A DNA stretch of 64,000 nucleotides from the NCBI GenBank assembly GCA_016713665.1, contig JADJOR010000001.1, positions 930,001 through 994,000 on the forward strand, in the 5' to 3' direction. Shown piece by piece: positions 31,417-42,265 of the stretch. Within the stretch, counting starts at the first letter, position 1. Each line of letters begins with the position of its first letter. The translations under genes and the position numbers were made by a program. Source of the DNA: Deltaproteobacteria bacterium (GTDB lineage Bacteria; Myxococcota_A; UBA9160; UBA4427). The notes beneath the pieces were generated by a model. It worked only from the letters and a program-made list of their open reading frames with translations. It was not told the origin of the DNA and did not search any database.

Positions 31417-31438
31417 GGCGGCACCCGCTGCCGCTCAG
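31413..31438. terminator. Bidirectional hairpin between FG-GAP gene and ruvB
   Basis: An inverted repeat CTGA-G-GCGGCA / TGCCGC-TCAG (10 pairs with one bulged G, 5-base loop) lies exactly between the two convergent genes and includes both stop codons. There is no clear T tract, so it would be a GC-only or Rho-aided terminator. Prediction from sequence only. Confidence 0.5.
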
Positions 31439-32442
31439 ACCCCGGGCGAAGGCACTCCGAGATGGGCGTAGGCATGGGGCGTCGCGACGCGGCCGCGCGG
31501 GGTGCGCGACAGGAACCCGCAGTGGATCAGATAGGGCTCGACGACGTCTTCGAGAGTTCCCTTGTCTTCACCGACCGCCGCGGCCAGGGTCTCGAGACCG
31601 ACGGGGCCGCCGCCGAACTTGACGACCAGACAATGCAGGAACGAGCGATCGAGGCCATCGAAGCCCGCGTCGTCGACGTCGAGACGTCCGAGGGCGAAGC
31701 GCGCGACGTCGAGGCCGATCCCGCCGGTCGCCCCGTCGCGCACCGCCGCGAAATCCCGCACCCGCCGCAGCAACCGGTTCGCGATCCGCGGCGTCCCCCG
31801 CGCCCGGCGCGCGATCTCGAAGGCCGCCTTCCCGTCGATCGCGAGGCCGAGCAGCCTGCCCGAGCGGATCACGATCCGCTCGAGCTCCTCGACCGGGTAG
31901 TACTCGAGCCGCGCCGACCAGCCGAAGCGATCGCGCAGCGGCGAGGTCAGGAGTCCCGCGCGCGTCGTCGCACCGACCAGCGTGAAACGCGGCAGATCGA
32001 GGCGGATCGAGCGGGCCGTCGGTCCCTCGCCGATCAGCAGGTCGAGCTGGAAATCCTCCATCGCCGGATAGAGGATCTCTTCGACGGACGGCGAGAGGCG
32101 GTGGATCTCGTCGATGAAGAGGACGTCGCCCGCCTCGAGGTTCGAGAGCAGCGCGGCGAGATCGCCGGGGCGCTCGATCGCCGGGCCGCTCGTCGCCCGG
32201 AACTGGGCGCCGAGCTCCGCCGCGACGATGCGCGCGAGCGACGTCTTGCCGAGCCCGGGCGGCCCGTGGAAGAGGACGTGATCGAGGGGCTCGCCGCGCT
32301 CGCGCGCCGCGCGCACGAAGACGTGCAGGTTCTCGCGCAGCCGCTCCTGCCCGATCATCTCGTCGAGGGTCTTCGGCCGTAGCGACTCCTCGGCGACGCG
32401 CTCTTCGGACTGTCTCGAAAGGGAGAGCTCGCCTCGTTCCAT
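31435..32442 (-). CDS. ruvB: Holliday junction branch-migration helicase RuvB
   Basis: 335 residues. The AAA+ motor assembles as hexameric rings on RuvA-bound Holliday junctions and drives branch migration. Motifs: Walker A HGPPGLGKTSLARI, Walker B VLFIDEIHRL, sensor 1 LVGATTRAGLLTSPLRDRFG, arginine region ARRARGTPRIANRLL, and the winged-helix C-terminus EPYLIHCGFLSRTPRGRVATP. The ATG at 32442 is 69 bases after ruvA. The upstream gap contains three near copies of TCCTCGGCC. It is the last gene of yebC-ruvC-ruvA-ruvB. Confidence 0.97.
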   Translation of the reverse strand: MERGELSLSRQSEERVAEESLRPKTLDEMIGQERLRENLHVFVRAARERGEPLDHVLFHGPPGLGKTSLARIVAAELGAQFRATSGPAIERPGDLAALLSNLEAGDVLFIDEIHRLSPSVEEILYPAMEDFQLDLLIGEGPTARSIRLDLPRFTLVGATTRAGLLTSPLRDRFGWSARLEYYPVEELERIVIRSGRLLGLAIDGKAAFEIARRARGTPRIANRLLRRVRDFAAVRDGATGGIGLDVARFALGRLDVDDAGFDGLDRSFLHCLVVKFGGGPVGLETLAAAVGEDKGTLEDVVEPYLIHCGFLSRTPRGRVATPHAYAHLGVPSPGV

Positions 32443-32453
32443 CCCGTCGGCCC

Positions 32454-32509
32454 TCCTCGGCCCTTCGTCCCCGACCCCTGGTCCTCGGCCTTCAGTCCTC
32501 GGCCCTTCG
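32454..32509. repeat. Three imperfect repeats between ruvA and ruvB
   Basis: TCCTCGGCC followed by CTTCG or TTCA occurs at 32454-32467, 32482-32494 and 32496-32509. On the mRNA strand this is a purine-rich repeat (GGCCGAGGA) before the ruvB ribosome site. Function unknown. Confidence 0.7.
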
Positions 32510-32511
32510 GC

Positions 32512-33126
32512 TCAGCTCGCCAGTCGCCGCAGCGCGATGCGGATCAGCGTCTCGATGCGCGAATCGGCCGGGGCCTCGGCGAGGGCCGCCGTCACGACCC
32601 GCTCGGCCTGGGCGCGGGGATAGCCGAGGTTGACCAGCGCCGACAAGAGCTCCTCCTGCGGCTCGATCGCGCCGAAGGCCGGCGTCGAGACCTCGGGACG
32701 ATCGGTCACCGTCCTCGCGGCGAGCTTCGCGGCTTCGTCGCGCAGCTCGACGGCGATCCGCTCGGCGAGCTTCGGACCGACGCCGGGCGCCTTGCGCAGG
32801 GTCTTCGCGTCCGCGTCGCGCAGCGCCGCGAGCAGCCGGGTCGGCTCCATCCCGGACAGGATCGTCTGGGCGAGCTTGGGCCCGACGCGACTCGCCTTCA
32901 GCAGCAGATGGAAGAGCTCGCGCTCGAGAGCCGTCGCGAATCCGAAGAGCTGGATCGCGTCCTCGCGCACCGCCGTATGGACCAGCAACGCGACCGTCTT
33001 GCCGAGCTCGGGGAGCTGCTCGGAGGTCGAGAGCGGGACCAGCAGCTCGTAGCCCACGCCGTGCACGTCGAGCACGATCCGCGTCGGCGCCTTCTCGCGC
33101 AGCGTCCCTTCGAGCCACGCGATCAC
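32512..33126 (-). CDS. ruvA: Holliday junction DNA-binding protein RuvA
   Basis: 204 residues from a GTG. RuvA tetramers hold the four-way junction in a square-planar form and load RuvB. The OB-fold N-terminal domain reads IAWLEGTLREKAPTRIVLDVHGVGYEL. The helix-hairpin-helix region is KASRVGPKLAQTILSGM with KAPGVGPKLAERIAVELRD. The C-terminal RuvB-binding domain is ELLSALVNLGYPRAQAERVV. It lies between ruvC and ruvB. Confidence 0.96.
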   Translation of the reverse strand: MIAWLEGTLREKAPTRIVLDVHGVGYELLVPLSTSEQLPELGKTVALLVHTAVREDAIQLFGFATALERELFHLLLKASRVGPKLAQTILSGMEPTRLLAALRDADAKTLRKAPGVGPKLAERIAVELRDEAAKLAARTVTDRPEVSTPAFGAIEPQEELLSALVNLGYPRAQAERVVTAALAEAPADSRIETLIRIALRRLAS

Positions 33127-33172
33127 GCGATTCTCCTCGTCACGACGATCACGCCCGCATGGCGTCCGCCGG

Positions 33173-33718
33173 TCACGACATCCGCTCCAGCACCAACCGG
33201 GTCATCGCCTGGCGCGAAGAGCGCCGCCGCGTGCGCAGCGGGAGCTCGGCCAGCGGCCCGGCCTGGGCGTGGGTCAGGGCGAGCGCGAGGGCGTCGGCCG
33301 CGTCGGCCGCCGGGATCTCGGGGAGCGAGAGCAGGCGCACGACCATCGTCTGGACCTGGGCCTTGTCGGCGGCGCCGGTGCCCGTCACCGACTTCTTCAC
33401 CTGCCTCGCCGAGAGCTCGACGACGGGAACCCCCGCCTCCCCGAGACAGGCGAGCACCGCCCCCCGCGCCTGCCCCAGCACCAGGGCCGAGCGAGGATTG
33501 GAGGCGAGGAAGACCCGCTCGACGACCACGGCATCGGGCGTCTCGGCGCGCACGATCGCGAGCAGCTCGGCATGGAGGAAGGCGAGCCGGGTCGCGAGGG
33601 ACGCGGCTGCGGGCGGGCGCAGGACGCCGTGGCGGCGGTGCACAAGACGTCCGGCCACGCGCTCGATCGAGCCGAAGCCCGTCGCCGCGGAACCAGGATC
33701 CACCCCCAGGATCCGCAT
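33173..33718 (-). CDS. ruvC: Crossover junction endodeoxyribonuclease RuvC
   Basis: 181 residues; the nuclease that resolves Holliday junctions. The RNase H-like catalytic acids are visible: Asp in RILGVDPGSAATGFG, Glu in AVVVERVFLASNPRSALVLGQARG, and the C-terminal Asp pair in IPAADAADALALALTHA. It lies 46 bases upstream of ruvA and 65 bases after yebC. Confidence 0.95.
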   Translation of the reverse strand: MRILGVDPGSAATGFGSIERVAGRLVHRRHGVLRPPAAASLATRLAFLHAELLAIVRAETPDAVVVERVFLASNPRSALVLGQARGAVLACLGEAGVPVVELSARQVKKSVTGTGAADKAQVQTMVVRLLSLPEIPAADAADALALALTHAQAGPLAELPLRTRRRSSRQAMTRLVLERMS

Positions 33719-33783
33719 TCCGACTCCCTTCCGACATTGCCTCGGACGGCGCGGGCGGCCGGAGCCGGATCGCGCTTCCTCGG

Positions 33784-34530
33784 CTACGCGAGCTGCTCCA
33801 TCTCCTCTTCGGAGATGTCGAAGTTGGCGTAGAAGTTCTGGACATCATCGAGGTCTTCGAGGGATTCCGCCAGCTTGAGCATCAGCTCGGCGTCCTTCCC
33901 GGAGAGCGAAACCGTCGTCGACGGCTGCTGCACGAACTCCGCCGAGAGCGGGACGAGCCCCTTCTCCGACAGCGCATCGCGCACGGCGTGGAGCTCGTTG
34001 GGCGCCGTCAGGACCTCGGACCGATCGCCGCTGTCGACGACGTCGGAGGCCCCTGCCTCGAGGGCCGCCTCGAGCAGCGCGTCGCCGTCGACCGCCGCGC
34101 GGTCGAAGGACAGCACGCCCCGCTTTTCAAAAAGAAACGCGACACAGCCGGCCGCGCCCAGGTTGCCCCCGTTCTTCGAGAGCACGTAGCGCAGGTCGCC
34201 GACCGTCCGGTTCCGGTTGTCGGAGAGGGTCTCGATCAGGATCGCCGTCCCGCCCGGGCCGTAGCCCTCGTAGACGATCTCTTCGAAGTTCTCGGACTCC
34301 CCGCCGCCGGCGCCCTTCTGGATCGCCCGCTGGATGTTGTCCTTGGGCATGTTGGCCGTCTTGGCCTTCTCGACCACCAGCCGAAGCCGGGGGTTCGAGT
34401 CCACGTCCCCCCCGCCGATCCGGGCCGCCGTCTGGAGCTCGCGGATCAGCTTCGTGAAGATCTTGCCGCGCTTGGCGTCCGCGGCGCCCTTCTTGCGCTT
34501 GATGGTCGACCATTTCGAATGTCCGGACAT
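33784..34530 (-). CDS. yebC: YebC/PmpR-family protein (TACO1 family)
   Basis: 248 residues beginning MSGHSKWSTIKRKKGAADAK, the conserved family start, with AGGAGATCCG before the ATG at 34530. Other hallmarks are NIQRAIQKGAGGGE, YEGYGPGGTAILIE and GGNLGAAGCVAFLFEKRG. Family members were described as transcription regulators and more recently as translation factors that relieve stalling on proline-rich stretches. Either role fits the usual position ahead of ruvC. The longer frame to 34650 has no support. Confidence 0.95.
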   Translation of the reverse strand: MSGHSKWSTIKRKKGAADAKRGKIFTKLIRELQTAARIGGGDVDSNPRLRLVVEKAKTANMPKDNIQRAIQKGAGGGESENFEEIVYEGYGPGGTAILIETLSDNRNRTVGDLRYVLSKNGGNLGAAGCVAFLFEKRGVLSFDRAAVDGDALLEAALEAGASDVVDSGDRSEVLTAPNELHAVRDALSEKGLVPLSAEFVQQPSTTVSLSGKDAELMLKLAESLEDLDDVQNFYANFDISEEEMEQLA

Positions 34531-34843
34531 CGGATCTCCTGAGACGCACCCCATTCGTCGCGACGGGGGCGATTCGAGCCCCGCTCGAATTAGCACAGGC
34601 CCGGATCCGGGAGCCATCGCCCCGACCGGGAGCGGGCTCCTCGCCCGCATCGAAGACCGGTTTCCCGCGCAGTCCCGCGTTCAGTCACGCCGGGGCGCGA
34701 CCGATAGGCGGTGGGTCCTGTCGGATCGGGCCGCCCCCCGTGGGTTCGCGGTACGCGATCCGACCGTGATCCGCATGCGTGCGTGGTCTTCGCGTCCGGC
34801 CCGAGCCGGCATCCCGGAGCCGCGGCGCCTTGGAGGGCTCGAC
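34531..34843. other. Divergent yebC/Hsp70 intergenic region, no gene seen
   Basis: These 313 bases separate two divergent operons, so promoters for both should lie here. Going toward yebC, GTGCTAAT (around 34588-34595) is an AT-rich candidate -10, but I cannot place a convincing -35. I see no CIRCE-like inverted repeat (TTAGCACTC-N9) and no sigma-32-like boxes upstream of the Hsp70 gene. No coding frame is supported. Confidence 0.4.
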
Positions 34844-37156
<2,313 letters not shown>

Positions 37157-37162
37157 TCGACG

Positions 37163-37684
37163 ATGGCCGAGCTCGATCCCATGGAGATCATCGCCCTCGC
37201 CCGCATCATGGACGAGCTGGACTACTACCAGCTGCTCCACGTGGATCCCGAGGCCAGCGCCTCCGAGATCCGCAAGGCGTTCCACGACTCCTCGCGGCAT
37301 TTCCATCCGGACGCGAATCGAAGGCTCCCGCACGAGCTGCGCGAGCAATGCGGACGGATCTCGAAACGGATCACCGAGGCCTATTGCGTGCTGCGCGATA
37401 CGCGCCGGCGCAAGTCCTACGACGCGAAGCGCGGCGAGGGCAGCTCGCTTCGCATCCAGCTCGCCGAGGCGCGCCAGTCCCACACGACCCAACAGAAGGC
37501 CGAGCGCCGCGGAGCCACGCCCCAGGGCCGCCAGTACCACGCCAAGGCCGAGACCGAGCTGAAGGCGGGCAACGTCGCGGCGGCCATCCGCCATCTCCAG
37601 ATGGCGCTGACCTTCGAAGCGGGCAATGCGGGCTTCAAGGCCATGCTCGACGAGCTCCGCGCCCGGCAGAAGCCCGGCGCCTAG
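37163..37684 (+). CDS. J-domain protein with C-terminal TPR-like helices
   Basis: 173 residues, six bases after the Hsp70 paralogue and probably cotranslated. The J domain spans about 20-90: DYYQLLHVDPEASASEIRKAF, then the HPD tripeptide in SRHFHPDAN and RISKRITEAYCVLRDTRRRKSYD. The HPD motif stimulates Hsp70 ATPase activity. There are no Gly/Phe, zinc-finger or DnaJ C-terminal domains. Residues 120-170 (AKAETELKAGNVAAAIRHLQMALTFEAGN) look like one TPR pair. It is likely a dedicated cochaperone, by position. The start could be moved to an internal ATG, but the family alignment suits this one. Confidence 0.85.
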   Translation: MAELDPMEIIALARIMDELDYYQLLHVDPEASASEIRKAFHDSSRHFHPDANRRLPHELREQCGRISKRITEAYCVLRDTRRRKSYDAKRGEGSSLRIQLAEARQSHTTQQKAERRGATPQGRQYHAKAETELKAGNVAAAIRHLQMALTFEAGNAGFKAMLDELRARQKPGA

Positions 37685-37782
37685 GCGGGCTCCCCGAGGA
37701 CGCCGCCCGCGTCCACCCGGGCCGTGGAATCGCCCGATCCGCACCCCGCGCCGGCCCGAAGGTCCCTGCTAACCTGCCGCGC

Positions 37783-39927
37783 ATGCTGAAGACCCGTCTC
37801 GCGAGCCGAAGTCTCTCGCGCCTCGTGTTCCTAGTCGTGCAGTTCCTGACCCTGACGTTCCTCGCGACGTCCCTCGCCGTCGTCCTCGGCTGCGGCGACG
37901 GCGGCTCCGGATCGACGAGCGCCGGTGCCGCGACGCCGGCCGACGCTGCGGCCGAGAGCGCGAAGACCGGGCCTTCGGCGGTGACCCCGGCGAACGCGAA
38001 CGGCGGCCAGCCGGGCGGAAAGCCCGAGCCGAAATCGGCGCCGCGCCATCCGAGCGAAAGGCCGATCCCCGCCTTCGCCGGCACGACCCTCGACGGCGGG
38101 ACGATCGAGGTCCGCGATCTGCTCGGCGCCCGGAGCGTCTTCTTCTTCTTCAATCCCGAGCTCGCCGAGGCGACGCCCGTCGCCCGGGCGGTCGAGCGCA
38201 TCCACGCCCTCGGCCCCGACCACAACTTCAAGGTCGTGGGCGTCGGGGTCGGGTCGGATCCCGTGAAGCTCGCCGCCTTCGTCGCCGCGGCGGGCATCAG
38301 CTTCCCCGTGATCGACGACTCGAACGCATCGGTGACCCAGAAGATCCAGCTGCGGGCGCCCATGGGGCTCCTCGGCGTCGATCCCGAGGGCTATATGGCC
38401 TTCGCCCTCGGCCATTTTCCCAAGGAAGCGGAGCTCGAGAAGCAGGTCGAGTCGGACCTGCGCGAAGCGCTGCGCCTCGAGCCCCGGACCGACGCTGCGC
38501 AGGCCGGCGCGCTGCTCGACCACCCGGATGCGCCCGAGCTCGGCGTCGTCGAGATGTCGAGCGGCAAGGTCCTCGAGACGAAGATGCTCGCCGGCAAGCC
38601 CGCGATCGTGATCTTCTTCCTGCACACCTGCCCCCATTGCCACAAGGCGCTCCAATCGATCAAGGAGACCCTCGCGACGCTGTCCGAGGCGGAGAAGCCG
38701 CGACTCGTGGCGATCTCGATCCAGAACGACCCGAGCGCCGTGCGCAACGCGATGAAGGAGCACGGGCTCGACTTCTTCGATCCCTACCTCGATCCGGGGG
38801 GCAAGGCGACCGAGCGCTGGGGCGTGACGGGCGGTGTGCCCGTGGTCCATGTGATCGACGCAGCGGGCAGGATCCGCCACCGCGGCCAGGGCTGGAACGG
38901 CGCGCGCGACGCGGGGATCCTCCGCATGACGGTCGCGAAGCTCTCCGGTGCGCGGGTCCCGATGCTCCTCGATCCGGACGGCTACAGCGGGAACGACGTC
39001 TGCGGCGTCTGCCACGAGCAGGAGCTCGCGACCTGGGAGTTCACCGCCCACGCCGCCGCCTACGACACCCTCGTCACCCACGGCGCCGACCGCCGAACCG
39101 ATTGCGTCGGCTGCCACGTCGTCGGCTTCGAGAAGAAGGGCGGCTACGACTTCGATACGCGCTCGCCGCATCTCGAGAACGTCGGCTGCGAGTCCTGCCA
39201 CGGGCGAGGCGGCCCCCACCTCTCCCCCGATTTCGTGAAGCAGGCCGACTACACGGCCGTCTGCGGCACCTGCCACAACCCGACCCACTCCCTCGGCTTC
39301 GACTACGCGAGCTTCCGCCCGCGCATCTCCCACGCGAAGATCGCCGCGCTCTCGAACGCGGAGCGCGCCGAGCTGCGCGTCGCGGGGGCGGCCACGCGCG
39401 AGCTGATGCCTTCGACCGCGGCCTATGTCGGCTCGAACGCCTGTCAGAGCTGCCACGCGAAGGAGTTCGAGACCTGGTCGGCCGGCCCGCATGCCCACGC
39501 CGTCGCGACCCTCGAGAAGGCCGGCAAGCAGGGCGAAGCCGATTGCCTCGGCTGCCACACGACGGCGTACGGCAAGAACGGCGGCTTCCCGGCCGGCGCG
39601 AAACCTTCGAGCGCCCCGGATCTCGCCCGGGTCGGTTGCGAGTCCTGCCACGGGCCCGGCGGCAACCACGTCGGCGAGCATGCCCAGCGCGTCGGGACGA
39701 TCCTCTCCCTCGGCGACAAGTGCGAGTCGTGCGTGATCCTGAAGGTCTGCGGCAGCTGCCACGACAAGGCGAACGACCCGGGCTTCGAATTCTCGGTCGA
39801 GAAGCGGATCGATGCCCAGCGCCACGGCACGGTCGAGTCCGCCGCGACGCGCGAGGGCCGTTCGGCGGCGCTGCAGCCGCCGAGCCACCCGCTCGTCCCG
39901 CTCACCGCCCGTCCCGAGCCCGGCTAG
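37783..39927 (+). CDS. Lipoprotein: two thioredoxin-like domains fused to an octaheme cytochrome c
   Basis: 714 residues. The signal and lipobox are LATSLAVVLGC near residue 34, so it is a membrane-anchored periplasmic protein. The first redoxin-like domain (about 85-230) has no CXXC. The second (about 245-385) carries HTCPHCHKAL with the TlpA-like active site and a GGVPVVHVID cis-Pro motif. From about 405 there are eight CXXCH heme sites: CGVCH, CVGCH, CESCH, CGTCH, CQSCH, CLGCH, CESCH and CGSCH. Their arrangement recalls cytochrome c554 and related multiheme proteins. Electron transfer between hemes and a disulphide is inferred; the substrate is unknown. It lies between the J gene and the UDG. 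Confidence 0.88.
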   Translation: MLKTRLASRSLSRLVFLVVQFLTLTFLATSLAVVLGCGDGGSGSTSAGAATPADAAAESAKTGPSAVTPANANGGQPGGKPEPKSAPRHPSERPIPAFAGTTLDGGTIEVRDLLGARSVFFFFNPELAEATPVARAVERIHALGPDHNFKVVGVGVGSDPVKLAAFVAAAGISFPVIDDSNASVTQKIQLRAPMGLLGVDPEGYMAFALGHFPKEAELEKQVESDLREALRLEPRTDAAQAGALLDHPDAPELGVVEMSSGKVLETKMLAGKPAIVIFFLHTCPHCHKALQSIKETLATLSEAEKPRLVAISIQNDPSAVRNAMKEHGLDFFDPYLDPGGKATERWGVTGGVPVVHVIDAAGRIRHRGQGWNGARDAGILRMTVAKLSGARVPMLLDPDGYSGNDVCGVCHEQELATWEFTAHAAAYDTLVTHGADRRTDCVGCHVVGFEKKGGYDFDTRSPHLENVGCESCHGRGGPHLSPDFVKQADYTAVCGTCHNPTHSLGFDYASFRPRISHAKIAALSNAERAELRVAGAATRELMPSTAAYVGSNACQSCHAKEFETWSAGPHAHAVATLEKAGKQGEADCLGCHTTAYGKNGGFPAGAKPSSAPDLARVGCESCHGPGGNHVGEHAQRVGTILSLGDKCESCVILKVCGSCHDKANDPGFEFSVEKRIDAQRHGTVESAATREGRSAALQPPSHPLVPLTARPEPG

Positions 39928-39933
39928 CGCGCC

Positions 39934-40761
39934 GTGGCGAGCGACGACCTCGATCGGGAGGTTTGGAGCGAGGCACGTGAGCTCGTCGCGTCGGCCGCCG
40001 CCCTCGTCCGGGAGCTCGTCGAGGAAGGGGTCGGTGGCTTCGAGCGCCTGGCCGACGCCGTGCCTCCCGCCCAGAACACGCAGCGCACCCCGAGCGCCCC
40101 GGTGCCGCCCACGCCGCGACCACGCGCCACGCCTCCGTTCGCCGCGCGGCCGACGCGCCCGGTCGAGCCGAATCCGCTCGCGGTCCGCGCATCGGGTGGG
40201 CTCGCGCCCACGCTCGAGTCCGTGCGCGCAGAGCTCGGCGATTGCCGCCGCTGCGGACTCTGCGAGGGCCGCCAGCAGATCGTCTTCGGCGACGGCAATC
40301 CGCGGGCGGAGATCCTCTTCGTCGGCGAGGGACCGGGGGAGCAGGAGGATCGGACGGGGCTGCCCTTCGTCGGCCGCGCCGGCGAGCTGCTGACGCAGAT
40401 GATCGAGAAGGGCATGGGGATCCGGCGCGCGGACGTCTACATCTGCAACATCGTGAAGTGTCGCCCTCCGGGCAATCGCAATCCGCTGCCGCCGGAGGTG
40501 AGCGCGTGCCGCCCCTTCCTCGACGGTCAGATCACGGCGGTCGCGCCGAAGGTGATCGTAACCCTCGGCAAGCCGGCGGCGAGCCTGCTCCTCGACCGCG
40601 AGATCCCGATCACGCGCCTGCGCGGCACCTGGCACGAATACCGCGGCATCCCGTTGATGCCGACGCTCCATCCCGCCTTCGTGCTGCGCCAGTACACGCC
40701 GGAGAATCGACGCGCGGTCTGGCAGGACCTGAAGGCCGCTCTCGAGCGAGCCCGCGCATGA
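39934..40761 (+). CDS. Family 4 uracil-DNA glycosylase (Fe-S)
   Basis: 275 residues from a GTG, six bases after the cytochrome gene. It removes uracil from DNA, starting base-excision repair. The core motifs are FVGEGPGEQEDRTGLPFVGRAG and TLHPAFVLRQY. The [4Fe-4S] ligands fit CRRCGLC and CNIVKCRPPGNRNP plus a later Cys in VSACRPF. An N-terminal extension of about 95 residues is rich in Pro, Arg and Ala and is not part of the usual 190-residue core. The stop overlaps the aroE start by four bases (ATGA). The product family is also fused to or near DNA polymerase genes in some phages, but not here. Confidence 0.93.
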   Translation: MASDDLDREVWSEARELVASAAALVRELVEEGVGGFERLADAVPPAQNTQRTPSAPVPPTPRPRATPPFAARPTRPVEPNPLAVRASGGLAPTLESVRAELGDCRRCGLCEGRQQIVFGDGNPRAEILFVGEGPGEQEDRTGLPFVGRAGELLTQMIEKGMGIRRADVYICNIVKCRPPGNRNPLPPEVSACRPFLDGQITAVAPKVIVTLGKPAASLLLDREIPITRLRGTWHEYRGIPLMPTLHPAFVLRQYTPENRRAVWQDLKAALERARA

Positions 40762-41606
40762 AGACCGGCGCGACCCTCGAATGCGGCGTCGTCCTCCATC
40801 CGGCGGGCCACACCCGCTCGCCGGCGATGCACAACGCCGCCTATCGCGCCCTCGGACTCGACGCCGCCTATCACGCCTGGGACGTCCCGCCCGAGGGCCT
40901 CGCGACGGCGGTCGCGGGCTTTCGCGCGCGGGGCGTACGCCAGCTCTCGGTCTCGATCCCCCACAAGGAGGCGATGCTCGCCCTCGTCGACGAGCAGGAG
41001 CCCGTCGTCCGGGCGATCGGGGCGCTCAACACGGTGCTGCGCGAAGGGGATCGCCTGATCGGGACGAACACGGATTGGATCGGCGCCCTGGCGGCGCTCG
41101 AGCGGGTCATCCCGGTCCAGGGCCAACGCGCCGTCGTCCTGGGCGCCGGGGGGACGGCCCGCGCGGTCGTCTACGCCCTGCGCCAGCGGGGCTGCGAGGT
41201 CTTCGTCCTGAACCGCACGCGAGAGCGGGCGGACGAGCTCGTCCGGGCGCTCGAGGCAGAGGGCACGGGCGGCCTGGAGCGGCTCGCGGCGCTTCGCCCG
41301 ACGATCCTGGTCAACACGACGAGCGTCGGCATGGGCGAGTGGGTGTCGCCGGTCGCAGCCGACGCGCTCGACGAGGGCATGGTCGTGCTCGACGCCGTCT
41401 ACGCGCCAGAACGAACGCGGCTGCTCGCCGAGGCCGAGGCACGTGGGGCGACCACGGTGGGCGGGAAATGGATGCTGGTCTACCAGGCGGTCGAGCAGCT
41501 GCGCCGATGGACGCAGCGACTTCCGGCGCCGCCCTCCGCGCAGGCGCTCTCGCAGGTCGTCGACGTGATGGCCGACGCCTTCGATCGCGCCGGCCGGCCG
41601 GCCTGA
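40758..41606 (+). CDS. aroE: Shikimate dehydrogenase AroE
   Basis: 282 residues. It reduces 3-dehydroshikimate to shikimate with NADPH in aromatic amino acid synthesis. The substrate-binding N-terminal part has HTRSPAMHNAAYRALGL, the catalytic Lys in VSIPHKEAMLALV, and the Asp of IGTNTDWIGALAAL. The Rossmann part has VVLGAGGTARAVVYAL and an NRTRERADEL motif that favours NADP. The C-terminus GGKWMLVYQAVEQLRRW includes the conserved Gln. The ATG overlaps the end of the glycosylase gene, so the two are translationally coupled. Confidence 0.95.
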   Translation: MKTGATLECGVVLHPAGHTRSPAMHNAAYRALGLDAAYHAWDVPPEGLATAVAGFRARGVRQLSVSIPHKEAMLALVDEQEPVVRAIGALNTVLREGDRLIGTNTDWIGALAALERVIPVQGQRAVVLGAGGTARAVVYALRQRGCEVFVLNRTRERADELVRALEAEGTGGLERLAALRPTILVNTTSVGMGEWVSPVAADALDEGMVVLDAVYAPERTRLLAEAEARGATTVGGKWMLVYQAVEQLRRWTQRLPAPPSAQALSQVVDVMADAFDRAGRPA

Positions 41607-41648
41607 CGGCACTCCAGCCGGCCTCTCAGCCAATCTCGATCGCGCGGT

Positions 41649-41663
41649 CCGGCTTTCAGCCGG
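41649..41663. terminator. Short GC hairpin between aroE and ferredoxin genes
   Basis: A perfect inverted repeat CCGGCT-TTC-AGCCGG lies in the convergent gap between aroE and the ferredoxin gene. No T tract follows on either side, so it is only a possible terminator. CAGCCGGCC occurs twice in the gap as a direct repeat. Confidence 0.35.
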
Positions 41664-41690
41664 CCCTCAGGCAGCCCCTCGGTCGGCGGC

Positions 41691-42047
41691 TCAGCCCGCG
41701 TAGCCCCACTTCGTCTTGTTGGCGGCGATGCGGTCGGCGCTCGGGACCTCGGTATCCACGCGCTCCGGGACCTCGAAGTCGTCGCGCTCTTCCACGATGC
41801 GGGCGTTCAGGGCGATGTCTTCCTGGAACACCGCCGGGACCTGCTCGTCCTCGAAGATCGCCTCCCACGGGCACTCCGGCTCGCAGACGCCGCAGTTGAT
41901 GCATTCTTCGGGATCGATGAAGAGCTGGTTCGCGTAGCCGGCGGCCTCGCCCTTGTCCTTGTGCTGGACGATGCAGTCGACGGGACAGACCTCGACGCAA
42001 GCCATATCCAGACAGTCTCGACACATGCGGGTGATGACCCAGGCCAT
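41691..42047 (-). CDS. fdxA: 7Fe-type ferredoxin (FdxA-like)
   Basis: 118 residues starting MAWVITRMCRDC. Cysteines CRDCLDMACVEVCPVDC and CINCGVCEPECP match the Azotobacter FdI / mycobacterial FdxA group, which carries one [3Fe-4S] and one [4Fe-4S] cluster, though all positions of a 2[4Fe-4S] protein are present too. EPECPWEAIFEDEQVP and ALNARI are typical of this group. The ATG at 42047 follows GAGAGAGGGAG, within a GA-rich leader. It lies downstream of rpmG. The electron partner is unknown. Confidence 0.92.
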   Translation of the reverse strand: MAWVITRMCRDCLDMACVEVCPVDCIVQHKDKGEAAGYANQLFIDPEECINCGVCEPECPWEAIFEDEQVPAVFQEDIALNARIVEERDDFEVPERVDTEVPSADRIAANKTKWGYAG

Positions 42048-42130
42048 TCGAACTCCCTCTCTCTTCCTGCTCTTTCTTGCTTCTGCTCTTTCGAACGTCT
42101 TCTTCGTCTTCCGCCTTCCCGCTCTGCCTC
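42048..42130 (-). repeat. GA-rich low-complexity leader of the ferredoxin gene
   Basis: On the mRNA strand this is a purine-rich stretch with near-repeats such as AAGAGCAG, AAGAAAGAGCAG and GAAGAGAGAG, ending at the ribosome-binding site. It resembles the leader of rimP. The rest of the gap up to rpmG (to 42265) has no gene. Confidence 0.6.
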
Positions 42131-42265
42131 GAGGAGCCAGCGGCTCGCTCAGGCGCACGCGAATGCGGATGCCTCGCCAGGCTCGCCGGTCCAGGGCTCG
42201 AAGGGACACCGGGCGGAATCCGCGTGGGCGACCCGGTCACCCGCGGCGCGCCTCGAGCCGACCGA

